64,000 bases of DNA from Mycolicibacterium peregrinum (GCF_001665625.1 NZ_LZSY01000110.1:167875-231874); one strand, 5' to 3'; counted from the first letter of the stretch, positions 1-12,092 are shown. The notes: a model not told the origin generated them from the letters alone. Made by a program: numbers and translations.

Positions 1-220
1 GCGGGTTGACGAAGATCGACACGACGACGACCGCGCCGGGCACGCGCTTGGCCGCCCGGATCAAAGTCAGGTGACCTTCGTGCAGTGCACCCATGGTGGG
101 AACGAGGGTGACCCGGCGCCCGCTGGTGCGCAGGGCTCGGGTGACGGCTGCGACGTCGGCGGGTGCCGAATAGACGTTCAGCTCGCCGGCGACGAACTTG
201 GGCGTGGTGCTGGGGGTCAT
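1..220 (-). CDS. panC: Pantothenate synthetase PanC, N-terminal part (runs off the left edge)
   Basis: The reverse strand from an ATG at 220 encodes the first ~73 residues of pantoate-beta-alanine ligase, which joins pantoate and beta-alanine using ATP in pantothenate (CoA) synthesis. The segment [19 protein letters not shown] is the family's ATP-binding N-terminal signature (HxGH-type), followed by VVVSIFVNP. The rest lies outside the window. Its start overlaps the stop of the upstream DUF2520 gene by 4 bases (ATGA), so the two are probably translationally coupled, in the same order as Rv3603c-Rv3602c in M. tuberculosis. The identification is secure from sequence alone; only completeness cannot be judged. 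Confidence 0.95.
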   Translation of the reverse strand, partial: MTPSTTPKFVAGELNVYSAPADVAAVTRALRTSGRRVTLVPTMGALHEGHLTLIRAAKRVPGAVVVVSIFVNP

Positions 221-1200
221 CCGTGACTCGTTTCAGGGCGGTTTTCGGGACCTGTTTCCGGGCTCGTCTCCCGGAGAGCTGCGAGCACGCCCGCAGGCGC
301 GTGGGCACGCTGGGCCGTACGCAGTGAGTCGGCCCGATATGCCTGGGCCAGTTGAGGATCCAGTGCGCGCAGCGCCTCCAGATGTGCGGTCACCGCAGCG
401 GCATCCCCGCGTGCCACGGGTCCGGTCAACGCGGCCTGGCCGCGTTGCATCGCGTTGTCCAGCGCGGCCCGGGCCAGCGGGCCCACCACACGTTCGGCCA
501 GGCCACCGGGGGCATCGTCGACGAGTTCCTGACCGAGCAGCTCCTGCCCGCGCAACGCGGCCCGCAGGGCGTCGACCGCATCGAGCACCAGCGTGACCAG
601 GTGGTTGCTGGCATGCGCCAGTGCCGCGTGGTACTGCGTTCTGGCGTGCTCGGGCACCCGGAACGGCTCACCACCGATTTCGAGCACCAGCGACTGGCCG
701 ATCGCGTAGCCCACCTCATCGGCGGCGGTGATCCCGAAGCAGGTGTCGGGCAGCCGTGCGATGTCCTCGTCCGAGCCGGTGAAGGTCATCGCCGGATGGA
801 TGGCCAGCGGGATGCATCCCTGCTCGGTCAACGGGGCCAGCACCGTGACCCCGTTCGCACCGGAGGTGTGCACCACGATCGTGCCGGGCCGTACCGCACC
901 GGTGGCGGCCAGACCCGACACCAGAGACGGCAGCTCAGCGTCGGGGACCGTCAACAACAGCAGTTCGGCCCGCTGGGCCACCTCGGGAACAGGCAGGACG
1001 GAGGTTTCGGGCAGCCGGCGCTTCGCGCGCAGCCGCGACGCCTCGGATATCGCGCTGCACGCCACCACCACGTGTTCGACGCGTTCCAGCGCATAACCCA
1101 GCGCTGTGCCCACCCGACCAGCGGAAATGACGCCGACGCTGAGCCTGGCCGGACGCAATCCCTCAGGCGGGGACCACCCGTTCGCAGGGGGCTGCTGCAT
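217..1200 (-). CDS. Rossmann-fold / DUF2520 dehydrogenase-like protein (Rv3603c homologue)
   Basis: 327 residues from ATG 1200, which has a GAGG nine bases upstream; a GTG at 1215 in the same frame is an alternative. The N-terminus [18 protein letters not shown] is a dinucleotide-binding fold with a diverged glycine loop. The C-terminal half is the helical DUF2520 domain ([14 protein letters not shown]), resembling the dimerisation domain of 6-phosphogluconate and ketopantoate reductases. It sits directly upstream of panC with a 4-base overlap, so a role in pantothenate or CoA supply, such as a ketopantoate-reductase-like step, is an attractive inference. The substrate is not shown by the sequence. 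The 3' end is repetitive ([13 protein letters not shown]) and probably a disordered tail. Confidence 0.85.
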   Translation of the reverse strand: MQQPPANGWSPPEGLRPARLSVGVISAGRVGTALGYALERVEHVVVACSAISEASRLRAKRRLPETSVLPVPEVAQRAELLLLTVPDAELPSLVSGLAATGAVRPGTIVVHTSGANGVTVLAPLTEQGCIPLAIHPAMTFTGSDEDIARLPDTCFGITAADEVGYAIGQSLVLEIGGEPFRVPEHARTQYHAALAHASNHLVTLVLDAVDALRAALRGQELLGQELVDDAPGGLAERVVGPLARAALDNAMQRGQAALTGPVARGDAAAVTAHLEALRALDPQLAQAYRADSLRTAQRAHAPAGVLAALRETSPETGPENRPETSHG

Positions 1201-1280
1201 CGCAGACGACCTCACAGGTTGAAATAGTTCTACGTTCCAGTCCCGCGTTGCGGGTACCGGACGGTCGTCACGAGACTAGC

Positions 1281-2819
1281 TCACTCCTCGCGGCGCCTGC
1301 GACGCCCGCCTTCGGGGCGACCTGCCTGAAACCGTGCCAGCAGGTCGTTCACCGACTGCCCGTCGGCATGATGCCCGTTCGGCGGCTCAGGCTCGTCGTC
1401 GCTGCGGTGCCGCGACGCCCGACGCGGCGGCTCGGGTGGTTGCGAGGACTCGGTGGCCAAGGCCGGCGACGGCTGAGCCGCCGCGGGTCGACCGGGATCG
1501 ACTCCGGCTGAATGACGGCCCCGAGGCGGTTCGGGGGCCTGGCCCGGCGACATCGCGGGCGCCGGAGCCGGTTCCGGTTCGGGGGCCGGTTCGGGGGCCT
1601 GCGCAGGTTCGGCCGTGGGAGCGGGAGCCGACACCGGGCTCGATTCGGGGGCGCGACGCCGGCCGACGTACTCAGGTGCGGCGCCGTTCTGTGCGACCGG
1701 CGCAGCCCAGTTGCTGCCCGGCGCGCCCGCGGGAATCCACTGCCCCTCGGCGGGTGCCGGTTGCCAGCCTGTGGCGGCAGGTTCGGCAGCCGGTTCCGGC
1801 GTGCTCGGGGGCTCGGGTTCCGGCGCTTCGATGGTGGGTGACGGCTGCATCGGCGGCATCGTCGGCGGAGGTGGAGGCGGCGCCCAGGTCGAAGGTGGCT
1901 CAGGCAGCCTGCGGGCGGCCGGCTGAGGTTTCGGCTCCGGCCGCGGCTGGGGCTCCGGCCGCCCCTGGGGTTCGGGTTGGGGTTGGGGTTCCGGTCGGGA
2001 CACCGGTTGCGGTTCTGGCCGCGGCACCGGTTGCGGTTCTGGCCGCGGCTGAGGCTGAGGTTCCTGGCGCGGGGGTTCCGGCTGTCGCGGGGGTTCCGGC
2101 TGACGCGGGGCTTCTTGCTGACGAGCCGGTTCCGGCTGACGCCGGCGACGGCGGGCAGGTTCACCGGCAGGCGTCGGCCGCGACGGCAGCCGATGCACCC
2201 CGCCCGAGGTCCCCCAGTCGCTCTCCGGTGGATGCGGTTCGGCCGGGACATCGATGATCGGGCTTTCCTGCGTGCGCGACATGCGAATGTCGGTGACCTC
2301 GACCGCCGGTATGTCCAGGCGACTGGCGGTGACCCGGCCCGCGGTCCGCACCGCGCTCTTGTCGGTCTCGATGGCCGGCCGGTCCACCAGCTCGGTGTCG
2401 AACAGGATCTCGAGGTTCGCCCGCAATGCGGCCAGCTCGGAGCGCAGTGCGGCCACCTCGTCGGCGGCCTGGGCACGCAGCTCGGAGGCCAGCTCCCGGC
2501 GCAACTGGGTCTCGACGGTCAGCTCGTACTCGCGCCGCGCCGAGATCTCGCGGTCCAGCTGCAGGTCGTAGACGAACTTCAGATCACGGGCCTTGGCCTG
2601 GTCCAGGTCACTCTGGCGCCGGTAGATGACGGAGACGAAGGCCGCCACGACGGCAGCCCACAGGGCCAGGATGACGGCGAGCTTCAGCAACTCGACGCGA
2701 TCGGTGAACACCAATGCGGAACTGGCCAGAATGGCGAGCACCAGCAATACCGTTAAGAGCAGCCAGCCTGGCCTTCGGCCGCCGCGCCGTGGCCGGCCGC
2801 CGCGGGGCAGAACGGTCAT
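1281..2819 (-). CDS. Membrane-anchored proline-rich protein, DUF6779-like (Rv3604c homologue)
   Basis: 512 residues from ATG 2819; an in-frame ATG at 2846 would add nine residues. A basic N-terminus precedes two adjacent hydrophobic segments (WLLLTVLLVLAILASSALVF and a second around residues 45-65). A charged region predicted to form a coiled coil follows (residues ~70-140, REYELTVETQLRRELASELR). The rest is a very long Pro/Glu/Gln/Ala-rich tail. The topology suggests a membrane anchor with a disordered cytoplasmic tail. The tail is encoded by short tandem DNA repeats, so its length probably varies between strains. It lies in the fol-pan gene run, as in M. tuberculosis. No enzymatic motif is visible and the function is unknown. 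Confidence 0.8.
   Translation of the reverse strand: MTVLPRGGRPRRGGRRPGWLLLTVLLVLAILASSALVFTDRVELLKLAVILALWAAVVAAFVSVIYRRQSDLDQAKARDLKFVYDLQLDREISARREYELTVETQLRRELASELRAQAADEVAALRSELAALRANLEILFDTELVDRPAIETDKSAVRTAGRVTASRLDIPAVEVTDIRMSRTQESPIIDVPAEPHPPESDWGTSGGVHRLPSRPTPAGEPARRRRRQPEPARQQEAPRQPEPPRQPEPPRQEPQPQPRPEPQPVPRPEPQPVSRPEPQPQPEPQGRPEPQPRPEPKPQPAARRLPEPPSTWAPPPPPPTMPPMQPSPTIEAPEPEPPSTPEPAAEPAATGWQPAPAEGQWIPAGAPGSNWAAPVAQNGAAPEYVGRRRAPESSPVSAPAPTAEPAQAPEPAPEPEPAPAPAMSPGQAPEPPRGRHSAGVDPGRPAAAQPSPALATESSQPPEPPRRASRHRSDDEPEPPNGHHADGQSVNDLLARFQAGRPEGGRRRRREE
2001..2048. repeat. 24-bp perfect tandem duplication inside the proline-rich tail
   Basis: Bases 2001-2024 and 2025-2048 are identical 24-mers starting CACCGGTTGCGG. 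They encode two copies of an eight-residue Pro/Arg/Glu/Gln unit in the reverse-strand gene. Shorter GGTTCCGGCTG-type units continue to about 2130. Such in-frame repeats are expected to expand and contract without breaking the gene. Confidence 0.85.
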
Positions 2820-2897
2820 GCGCCGACTGTACCCGTCACGGGTCATCTAGCCCGGGGACCGCTGCGGCGATTCGGCCAACTACCTGGCCGAAATCGT

Positions 2898-3374
2898 TCA
2901 CTCGGTGGCGGTATCGCCGTTGTCCGGCGGTTCCTCCGGGGACTTGCAGCAATGCTGCAGCCACACCGCCGCGACGATCAGCGCCACGGCACTGACCGCG
3001 GCCACCACCGCGCCGGGAGTGTCCTCGCCGGCCACCCTCAGATCGCCGCGCCGCGGCAACAGGTACACCAGCACCCCGATCCACCAGCCCGCCACGATGG
3101 CACCGACCCAGGCCGAGGCCTTGGCGATGACAACGGACCGGGCGACGGTGAGCGGGTGCAACCGGCCCGCCCCGACCCCGATCTGTCCGTCGTTGATCCT
3201 GGCCCGCACATAGAACGCCCAGCCCGCCTCGGCGATCGCGACCGCCAGTAGGGAGAGCCCGGTCCAGATCGTGAGCGGCGGGAACCACCGGTAGAGCACT
3301 CCGACCAGCACGTAACCGACGATGGCGACGACCGCCACCGCGCCGGCCAGGTCGCGCTTGCGGGTCGGACCCAT
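2898..3374 (-). CDS. DUF3180 membrane protein (Rv3605c homologue)
   Basis: 158 residues from ATG 3374, whose A is the last base of the folK stop (TGATG overlap), giving strong support for this start. Four hydrophobic segments are visible: residues ~8-27 (AVAVVAIVGYVLVGVLYRWF), ~35-55, ~85-105 and ~122-142. This fits the small four-helix DUF3180 membrane family that follows folK in mycobacteria. The conserved context suggests co-expression with folate genes, but no biochemical role is known. The C-terminus is hydrophilic and acidic (SPEEPPDNGDTATE). Confidence 0.85.
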   Translation of the reverse strand: MGPTRKRDLAGAVAVVAIVGYVLVGVLYRWFPPLTIWTGLSLLAVAIAEAGWAFYVRARINDGQIGVGAGRLHPLTVARSVVIAKASAWVGAIVAGWWIGVLVYLLPRRGDLRVAGEDTPGAVVAAVSAVALIVAAVWLQHCCKSPEEPPDNGDTATE

Positions 3375-3910
3375 CAGTCGGCCGCCGGTTCGGTGTGAAA
3401 GTCCAGCGCCAGATCGGTGGGCCTGACCCCGGCGCGTTCGGCGGGGTCGATCTCCTCGAGCAGGTGTGCGACCCGCCGGGACCGGCCGACGACGGTCAAC
3501 GTGGCATCCGGATCCACCGCCAGCCACGGGATCAGGACAAAGGCGCGCAGGTGGGCCAGCGGGTGCGGCAGCGTCAGATCCTCGTCGCGGGACAGCACCT
3601 CCACGTCACCGTCATGGCAGGTGACCAGGTCCACGTCGAGGGTGCGCGGACCCCACTTCTGTTCCCGGACCCGGCCAGCCTCGTCCTCGAGCCGCTGGCC
3701 GCGCTGCAGCCAGTCGTGGCAATCGAGGCCCGGGTCATCGGCGAGCAGTACCGCATTCAGGAAGGGACTCTGTTCGACTCCGCCCCAGGCGTCGGTCTCG
3801 AACACCGGCGACACGGCGCGAACGGCGTTCCCCAGTCCGTCGACCACTGACTGCAATCGGGCCAGCCGGTCGCCGATGTTCGATCCGATCGAAAGGACGG
3901 TGGATGTCAT
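3374..3910 (-). CDS. folK: 2-amino-4-hydroxy-6-hydroxymethyldihydropteridine pyrophosphokinase FolK
   Basis: 178 residues from ATG 3910, which overlaps the folB stop by 4 bases. HPPK transfers pyrophosphate from ATP to hydroxymethyl-dihydropterin, the step before dihydropteroate synthase in folate synthesis. Seen directly: SIGSNIGDR at the N-terminus, the pterin/ATP segment [14 protein letters not shown] with the metal-binding DVD pair, and [17 protein letters not shown] near the C-terminus. Length is normal for the family. It is the fourth gene of the folE-folP-folB-folK run, so all four late pterin-branch enzymes are likely made from one transcript. Confidence 0.97.
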   Translation of the reverse strand: MTSTVLSIGSNIGDRLARLQSVVDGLGNAVRAVSPVFETDAWGGVEQSPFLNAVLLADDPGLDCHDWLQRGQRLEDEAGRVREQKWGPRTLDVDLVTCHDGDVEVLSRDEDLTLPHPLAHLRAFVLIPWLAVDPDATLTVVGRSRRVAHLLEEIDPAERAGVRPTDLALDFHTEPAAD

Positions 3911-4281
3911 TGGGTACCCCCACGGCGCGACCGGCGGGCCACCACCGCGACATCGTCGAAGGTCAGCGGAATCGGGGCACTCGGCTTGTGCACGACAACC
4001 TCGACCGCGTGCAGACGCTCGTCGGCCATGACCGCGTCGGCGATCTCGGCCGAGACCATCTCGATCAGGTTCCGCGGCGGGCCCGCGACGATGTCGGCGG
4101 CCAGCTGGGCCAGCGCGCCGTAATCGAGCGTGTCGGCGAGATCGTCGGTGGCCGCCGCCCGGCGCAGGTCCACCCATGCCGTGATGTCGACGACGAACTC
4201 CTGGCCGTCGCGGCGTTCATGGTCGAACACACCGTGGTTGCCGCGAACCCGTAAGCCGCGCAACTCAATCCGATCAGCCAA
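3907..4281 (-). CDS. folB: Dihydroneopterin aldolase FolB
   Basis: 124 residues. The start is a TTG at 4281, preceded by GGAGG at a five-base spacing and overlapping the folP stop by 8 bases. This fits better than the far-upstream in-frame starts, which would run deep into folP. The protein begins [19 protein letters not shown], the usual FolB opening, and contains [13 protein letters not shown] and [14 protein letters not shown], where the active-site Glu of the aldolase lies, then [19 protein letters not shown]. It converts dihydroneopterin to hydroxymethyl-dihydropterin and glycolaldehyde and normally forms octamers. Confidence 0.95.
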   Translation of the reverse strand: MADRIELRGLRVRGNHGVFDHERRDGQEFVVDITAWVDLRRAAATDDLADTLDYGALAQLAADIVAGPPRNLIEMVSAEIADAVMADERLHAVEVVVHKPSAPIPLTFDDVAVVARRSRRGGTQ

Positions 4282-5131
4282 CCTGACCTCCAGATTCCCA
4301 GGCTTCCAGTACGGCGAGCGCGTCGACGGAAGCCACCACATCGTGCACCCGAACACCCCAGGCTCCGTGCTGGGCCGCCAGCAACGAGATCGCCGCGGTG
4401 GCGGTCTCCCTACCGTCCGGTGGCCGCAGGGTTCCGTCCGGTCCGGACAGTAGGGCGCCGAGGAAGCGTTTGCGTGACGCACCGACCAAGACGGGGATCC
4501 CGGTCGCGATGAATTCGGGCAAGGCATGCAACAGGGCCCAATTGTGCTGCGCGGTCTTGGCGAATCCCAGCCCCGGATCGATGATCAACCGCTCCGGGGC
4601 AACGCCCGCCGCGACCGCGGCGTCCACCGCGGACAGCAGTTCGGTCCGAACCTCGGCCACCACATCTCCGTAGCCCGGAGCACGGTGCGGCTGCTCGGCG
4701 CCGACCGAACGCCAGTGCATCAGGATCCACGGCACCCCGGCCTCGGCGAGCAGTGGCGCCATGTTCGGGTCGGCCAGACCGCCGGACACGTCGTTGACGA
4801 TGTGCGCGCCGTGGTCCAGCGCCACCCTCGCCACATCGGCGTGCATGGTGTCGATGCTGACCGTGATGCCTTGGGAGGCAAGCGCTTCGATCACGGGGGC
4901 CACCCTGGACGCCTCCACCGCAGGGTCGATGCGCACCGCACCGGGCCGGGTCGATTCCCCACCTACGTCGATGATCGCCGCCCCGGCCGCGGCCAGCGCC
5001 AGTCCGTGTTCGACCGCGCGGTCGCGGTCGATGAACCTGCCACCGTCGGAGAAGGAATCGTCGGTGACATTCACCACCCCCATGACCTGCACGCGCTGCC
5101 CGCGAAGGTCCATCGGCTCGGGTGGGTTCAC
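4274..5131 (-). CDS. folP: Dihydropteroate synthase FolP1
   Basis: 285 residues from a GTG at 5131 that overlaps the folE stop (GTGA). An in-frame ATG at 5113 is possible but less coupled. This is the sulphonamide target; it condenses p-aminobenzoate with hydroxymethyl-dihydropterin pyrophosphate. Family motifs are complete: [55 protein letters not shown] and the C-terminal RVHDV. These fit the functional FolP1 type rather than the diverged FolP2 of mycobacteria. The position between folE and folB supports this. Confidence 0.97.
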   Translation of the reverse strand: MNPPEPMDLRGQRVQVMGVVNVTDDSFSDGGRFIDRDRAVEHGLALAAAGAAIIDVGGESTRPGAVRIDPAVEASRVAPVIEALASQGITVSIDTMHADVARVALDHGAHIVNDVSGGLADPNMAPLLAEAGVPWILMHWRSVGAEQPHRAPGYGDVVAEVRTELLSAVDAAVAAGVAPERLIIDPGLGFAKTAQHNWALLHALPEFIATGIPVLVGASRKRFLGALLSGPDGTLRPPDGRETATAAISLLAAQHGAWGVRVHDVVASVDALAVLEAWESGGQVG

Positions 5132-5745
5132 TTCCGAAGGATCAGTTCCAGCGCCTCGGCCCGAGAAGCCTTGTCGGTCTTGAACTGTCCCCGTACCGCC
5201 GACGTGGTGGTGACCGCGCCCGGCTTGCGCACCCCGCGCATGGCCATGCAGAGGTGCTCTGCCTCGATCACCACGATGGCTCCGCGCGGATCGAGCTTGC
5301 GCATCAGCGCGTCGGCGATCTGAGCGGTCAGGCGCTCCTGCACCTGCGGACGCTTGGAGTACAGGTCGACCAGACGCGCGATCTTCGACAGTCCGGTCAC
5401 CCGGCCGTCCACCCCGGGGATGTACCCGACGTGTGCCACCCCGTGGAACGACACCAGGTGATGCTCACACGTGGAGTACAGCGGGATCTGCTTGACCAGC
5501 ACGAGCTCGTCGTGCTCCTCGTCGAAGGTGGTGTTGAGCACCGCGTCCGGGTCGGTGTAAAGCCCCGCCATCAGCTCTTTGTACGCACGCGCCACGCGGG
5601 CCGGGGTATCCAGCAGACCCTGACGATCCGGGTCCTCACCGATGGCGATCAGCAGCTCACGTACAGCCGCCTCGGCGCGCGGTTGATCGAACACCCGCGT
5701 CGCCGTATCGGTGTTGTTGTGATGCTCGCGCAACGACTGCGACAT
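5128..5745 (-). CDS. folE: GTP cyclohydrolase I FolE
   Basis: 205 residues from ATG 5745, 19 bases after the ftsH stop; the reading frame stays open further upstream but overlaps ftsH. The enzyme opens GTP to dihydroneopterin triphosphate, the entry step to folate. The zinc and catalytic signature is intact: [20 protein letters not shown] contains Cys and His ligands, and a second Cys occurs in [33 protein letters not shown] is the usual dimer/decamer segment. It is the first folate gene after ftsH in this run. Confidence 0.97.
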   Translation of the reverse strand: MSQSLREHHNNTDTATRVFDQPRAEAAVRELLIAIGEDPDRQGLLDTPARVARAYKELMAGLYTDPDAVLNTTFDEEHDELVLVKQIPLYSTCEHHLVSFHGVAHVGYIPGVDGRVTGLSKIARLVDLYSKRPQVQERLTAQIADALMRKLDPRGAIVVIEAEHLCMAMRGVRKPGAVTTTSAVRGQFKTDKASRAEALELILRK

Positions 5746-5764
5746 CGAAGCCTCCGTTCTCGGA

Positions 5765-8092
<2,328 letters not shown>

Positions 8093-8225
8093 CGATCACT
8101 CAGCCGAGTTCGGCCCGGTCCTTCCAACGTGCGCAGTTGAGACATTCAAGGCTACCGCTAGACCAACGTCCGGCAGTTCCCGACGGTATCTAGCCGACGG
8201 CGGACCACTGTGCTTGGGTGAGATC

Positions 8226-9150
8226 GTGCTCACACCGACCGAGCGGTTAGTCGATACCAATGGCGTGACGTTGAAGGTGACCGAGGCGGGTGAACGCGGA
8301 AATCCGGTGGTGGTGCTGGCCCACGGATTTCCCGAACTGGCCTATTCGTGGCGCCATCAGATCCCGGTGCTGGCGGCGGCCGGCTATCACGTTCTGGCCC
8401 CCGACCAGCGCGGTTACGGTGGCTCGTCCCGGCCCGACGAGATCGACGCCTACAACATCACCGAGCTGACCGCCGACATCGCGGGGTTGCTGGATGATGT
8501 CGGCGCCGAGCAGGCAGTGCTGATCGGCCATGACTGGGGCTCGCCCGTCGCCACCAATTTTCCGTTGTTCTTCCCGGACCGGGTCACCGCGGTGGCCGCA
8601 CTGAGTGTGCCCCCGGTCCCGCGGGCTCCTGCTCCGCCGACGCAGATCTGGCGCAAGATCGTCGGCGACAACTACTTCTACATCCTGCACTTCCAGGAGC
8701 CCGGGGTGGCGGACGAGCAGCTCGGTGCCGACCCGCGGCACTCACTGCGTCGCTCGCTGGCGATGCAAGGTATCGGCGAACCGCTCGAAACCCTGGCCGA
8801 CCAGCCCCTGCCCCCGCTGCCGGACTGGATAAGTCCGGACGAGTTCGAGCATTACGTGCAGGCCTACACCGAGACCGGCTTCACCGGGCCACTGAACTGG
8901 TACCGCAACTTCGACCGGAACTGGGAGCTGACCGAGTCCACGCCCGCGTCGACCATCACCGTGCCGACCCTGTTCCTGGCCGGCACCGCCGATCCGGTGT
9001 TGACCTTCACCCCGGCGCGACCGCGTGCGTGACGTGGTGACCGGCGACTATCGCGAGGTGTTGATCGACGGTGCCGGGCACTGGCTGCAGCAGGAACGTC
9101 CCGATGAGGTGAACGAGATACTGCTCGATTTCCTGGGAGGTCTCAAGTGA
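8226..9150 (+). pseudogene. Epoxide hydrolase (EphA-like), single-base frameshift near the 3' end
   Basis: Alpha/beta-hydrolase of the soluble epoxide hydrolase family from GTG 8226 (GGTGAG upstream). Seen: oxyanion segment HGFPELAYSW, nucleophile elbow LIGHDWGS with the catalytic Asp, and cap-domain tyrosine region. Frame 1 ends at 9032 shortly after LFLAGTADPVLTFTP. Shifting by one base at about 9017-9021 (GGCGCG) restores the expected C-terminus RDRVRDVVTGDYREVLIDGA, then GHWLQQERPDEVNEILLDFL and a stop at 9150 overlapping the next gene's GTG. The catalytic His (GAGHW) lies in the shifted part, so the 9032 product should be inactive. This is either a true pseudogene or a one-base sequence error. 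Confidence 0.85.
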
Positions 9151-10331
9151 GCCCGCTGAACTTCGGCGTCTTCATCACGCCGTTTCACCCAGTCGGCCAA
9201 TCCCCCACCACCGCACTGCAATACGACATGGACCGGGTCGAGGCGCTGGACCGGCTCGGCTATGACGAGGCCTGGTTCGGCGAACATCATTCCGGCGGTT
9301 ACGAACTCATCGCCTGCCCCGAGGTGTTCATCGCCGCCGCGGCCGAGCGGACCAAGCACATCCGCCTGGGCACCGGCGTGGTCTCACTGCCGTATCACCA
9401 CCCGCTCATGGTGGCCGACCGTTGGGTGTTGCTCGACCACCTCACCCGCGGCCGGGTGATGTTCGGAACCGGACCGGGTGCGCTGCCGTCGGATGCCTAC
9501 ATGATGGGCATCGACCCGGTGGATCAACGGCCGATGATGCAGGAATCCCTGGAGGCGATTCTGGCGTTGTTCCGCGCCGCGCCCGACGAGCGGATCGACC
9601 GCAAGACCGACTGGTTCACCCTGCGGGACGCCGCGCTGCACATCCGTCCCTACACCTGGCCGTATCCCGAGATCTCCACCGCGGCAATGGTTTCCCCGTC
9701 CGGACCACGACTGGCCGGCGCCTTGGGCACGTCACTGCTGTCCTTGTCGATGTCGGTACCCGGCGGCTACGCGGCCATCGAGACCACCTGGGACACAGTG
9801 CGCGATCAGGCCGCCAAATCTGGTCGACCCGAGCCGGACCGGGCCGACTGGCGGGTGCTCGGCATCATCCATCTCGCCGATACCCGCGAGCAGGCCATCG
9901 AGGACTGCACATACGGCCTGCAGGATTTCGCCAACTACTTCGGCGCAGCCGGTTTCGTGCCGCTGTCCGAGAAAGTCGAGGGAACGCGCTCCCCATACGA
10001 GTTCGTGGAAAACTATGCGGCAGGCGGCAATTGCTGCATCGGCACCACGGCCGACGCGATCGCCTACATCCAGGACCTGCTGGACCGGTCCGGCGGGTTC
10101 GGCACCCTCTTGCTCCTCGGCCACGACTGGGCTCCGCCGGCGGCGACGTTCCACTCCTACGAACTGTTCGCCCGTGAGGTGATCCCGCACTTCAAAGGCC
10201 AACTCACGGCGGCACGGGCGTCGCATGACTGGGCCAAGGGCATGCGGGATCAACTGCTGGGCCGCGCCGGGCAGGCGATCGTCAACGCGATCACCGAACA
10301 CACTTCCGAAAGCAACGAGGAGAAGAACTAA
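9147..10331 (+). CDS. LLM-class flavin-dependent monooxygenase (Rv3618-like)
   Basis: 394 residues from GTG 9147, overlapping the restored epoxide hydrolase stop (GTGA), which itself argues that the frameshift upstream is recent or an artefact. Luciferase-like TIM barrel: MSPLNFGVFITPFHP, YDEAWFGEHHSGGY, IRLGTGVVSLPYHHPLMVADRW and GRVMFGTGPGALPSDA are classical bacterial luciferase-family blocks. Such enzymes use reduced flavin (FMN or F420) to oxidise long-chain or aromatic substrates. The substrate is not deducible. With the epoxide hydrolase and dehydrogenase on either side it forms a three-gene catabolic unit. Confidence 0.92.
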   Translation: MSPLNFGVFITPFHPVGQSPTTALQYDMDRVEALDRLGYDEAWFGEHHSGGYELIACPEVFIAAAAERTKHIRLGTGVVSLPYHHPLMVADRWVLLDHLTRGRVMFGTGPGALPSDAYMMGIDPVDQRPMMQESLEAILALFRAAPDERIDRKTDWFTLRDAALHIRPYTWPYPEISTAAMVSPSGPRLAGALGTSLLSLSMSVPGGYAAIETTWDTVRDQAAKSGRPEPDRADWRVLGIIHLADTREQAIEDCTYGLQDFANYFGAAGFVPLSEKVEGTRSPYEFVENYAAGGNCCIGTTADAIAYIQDLLDRSGGFGTLLLLGHDWAPPAATFHSYELFAREVIPHFKGQLTAARASHDWAKGMRDQLLGRAGQAIVNAITEHTSESNEEKN

Positions 10332-11341
10332 TGCGCGCCGCGGTCCTACGTGACGGGCGGATGATCGTCCGCGACGACGTACCCGATCCGGTGCCCGGCC
10401 CGGGGCAGGTACTGGTCGAGGTGAAGGCCTGCGGGATCTGCGGATCCGACCTGCATTTCGCCACCCACGGCGCCGACATGCTGGCTGCGAGCGCCGACCT
10501 GGAGGGGATGCCCGACATGGACATCGACCTGGCCGGCGATGTCTACATGGGCCACGAGTTCAGTGCCGAGATCCTCGACGCGGGCCCGGGAGCCGACGCC
10601 CCTGCCAGCGGGACGCTGGTGACCTCGGTGCCGGTGCTGATCTCTGCTGCCGGGATCTCACCGATCGTGTACAGCAACACCACCGTCGGCGGTTATGCCG
10701 AGAAGATGCTGCTGTCGGCACCTCTGCTGCTGCCAGTGCCCAACGGTCTGAGCGCCGCGCATGCCGCGCTCACCGAACCGATGGCGGTCGGCCTGCATGC
10801 GGTCAACGCGTCACGCATCGAACCGGGCGAGGTGGCACTCGTCGTCGGCTGCGGCCCCGTCGGCATCGCGATCATCGCCGCCTTGAAACTCCGGGGCGTG
10901 GAAACCATTGTGGCGTCTGACTTCTCCCCCGGCCGGCGCGAACTCGCCGCCACCATGGGCGCCCACACCACACTGGATCCGGCCGCGGATTCACCGTTTC
11001 ATCAGTGCCGGCCCGCAGTGGTGTTCGAGGCCGTCGGCGCCCCCGGAATCATCGACGACGTGCTGCGTCGCGCACCCGCGGGCGTCCGGTTGGTGGTGGC
11101 CGGGGTCTGCATGCAGCCCGACACCGTGCACCCCTTCTACGCGATCACCAAACAGATCAACATCCAGTTCGTGTTCGGCTACGACCCGGCCGAGTTCGCG
11201 AACTCGCTGCGCGCCATCGCCGAGGGCGAGATCGACGTCGCACCGATGATCACCGGGACCGTCGGCCTCGACGGCGTCGCAACCGCATTCGACGAACTCG
11301 CCTCGCCGGAGCGGCACTGCAAAGTCCTGGTGACGCCGTGA
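10331..11341 (+). CDS. Zinc-type alcohol dehydrogenase (MDR superfamily)
   Basis: 336 residues starting at an ATG that shares one base with the preceding TAA stop. The GroES-like domain carries ACGICGSDLHF (catalytic zinc Cys) and VYMGHEFSAEI (His-Glu). The Rossmann domain has VVGCGPVGIAIIAALK. The four-Cys structural zinc loop of classical ADHs is absent between the GHE motif and residue ~110, as in several MDR branches. It probably oxidises an alcohol produced by the monooxygenase/epoxide hydrolase pair upstream with NAD(P), but the substrate is unknown. Confidence 0.92.
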   Translation: MRAAVLRDGRMIVRDDVPDPVPGPGQVLVEVKACGICGSDLHFATHGADMLAASADLEGMPDMDIDLAGDVYMGHEFSAEILDAGPGADAPASGTLVTSVPVLISAAGISPIVYSNTTVGGYAEKMLLSAPLLLPVPNGLSAAHAALTEPMAVGLHAVNASRIEPGEVALVVGCGPVGIAIIAALKLRGVETIVASDFSPGRRELAATMGAHTTLDPAADSPFHQCRPAVVFEAVGAPGIIDDVLRRAPAGVRLVVAGVCMQPDTVHPFYAITKQINIQFVFGYDPAEFANSLRAIAEGEIDVAPMITGTVGLDGVATAFDELASPERHCKVLVTP

Positions 11342-11362
11342 CGTCCCGGTAGGGTTTTGGTC

Positions 11363-12088
11363 ATGCCGATCGCCGGAAATGCGAAATTACGGGTCCTCGG
11401 TGTTGCCGCGGCGGGATTGATCGCCGTCAGCGCCAGTGCGTGCGATACGACCTCAGGCCCCGCCGGGGGCGCGCCGGACGGCGCCAGGCAGGTGACCGTC
11501 GTCGGATCCGGTCAGGTGCAGGGCGTTCCGGACACCCTGACGGCCGACGTGGCGATGGAGTTCACTGCCCCGGACGTGTCGGGCGCGCTCAACCAGTCCA
11601 GCCAACGCCAGCAGGCCGTGATCGATGCGCTGGTCGGATCGGGCATCGACCGCAAGGACATCAGCACCACTCAGGTCAGCGTGCAGCCGCAGTTCACCGA
11701 CAGCAAGATCTCGGGTTACCAGGCCAGCAATGCGATCAAGGTCAAGATCCGCGACACCGCCAAGGCTTCGCAGACCTTGGCTTTGATCGCCGGCACCGGC
11801 GGCGACGCCACCCGCATCAACTCGGTCGACTACTCGATCGAGGACGACTCGGATCTCGTGCGCGACGCCCGCGCCCGGGCATTCGACGACGCCAAGAACC
11901 GCGCCGATCAGTACGCCGGGTTGTCCGGAATGCACCTCGGCAAGGTGATCTCGATATCCGAGCAGTCCGGCGGCTCCACCCCGCCCACGCCCACTCCGAT
12001 GCCGCGCGCGGCGATGGAAGCGGTTCCGCTGGAACCCGGTCAGCAGACGGTGAACTTCTCGGTGACGGTGATCTGGGAGCTGACCTAG
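11363..12088 (+). CDS. lpqG: SIMPL-domain (DUF541) lipoprotein, LpqG-like
   Basis: 241 residues from ATG 11363; a TTG two codons upstream is also open. A signal peptide (LRVLGVAAAGLIAVSASAC) ends in a lipobox with the acylated Cys, predicting a lipoprotein anchored on the outer face of the membrane. The rest is a SIMPL/DUF541 domain: VTVVGSGQVQGVPDTLTADV opens it and VNFSVTVIWEL closes it. Rv3623 (lpqG) occupies the same position before hpt in M. tuberculosis. The function of the SIMPL fold here is not established. Confidence 0.88.
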   Translation: MPIAGNAKLRVLGVAAAGLIAVSASACDTTSGPAGGAPDGARQVTVVGSGQVQGVPDTLTADVAMEFTAPDVSGALNQSSQRQQAVIDALVGSGIDRKDISTTQVSVQPQFTDSKISGYQASNAIKVKIRDTAKASQTLALIAGTGGDATRINSVDYSIEDDSDLVRDARARAFDDAKNRADQYAGLSGMHLGKVISISEQSGGSTPPTPTPMPRAAMEAVPLEPGQQTVNFSVTVIWELT

Positions 12089-12092
12089 TTCC

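Noticed and set aside
3911..4177. Extended N-terminus of folK
   Set aside because: Runs antisense-free through folB in another frame; ATG 3910 overlaps the folB stop and gives the normal length.
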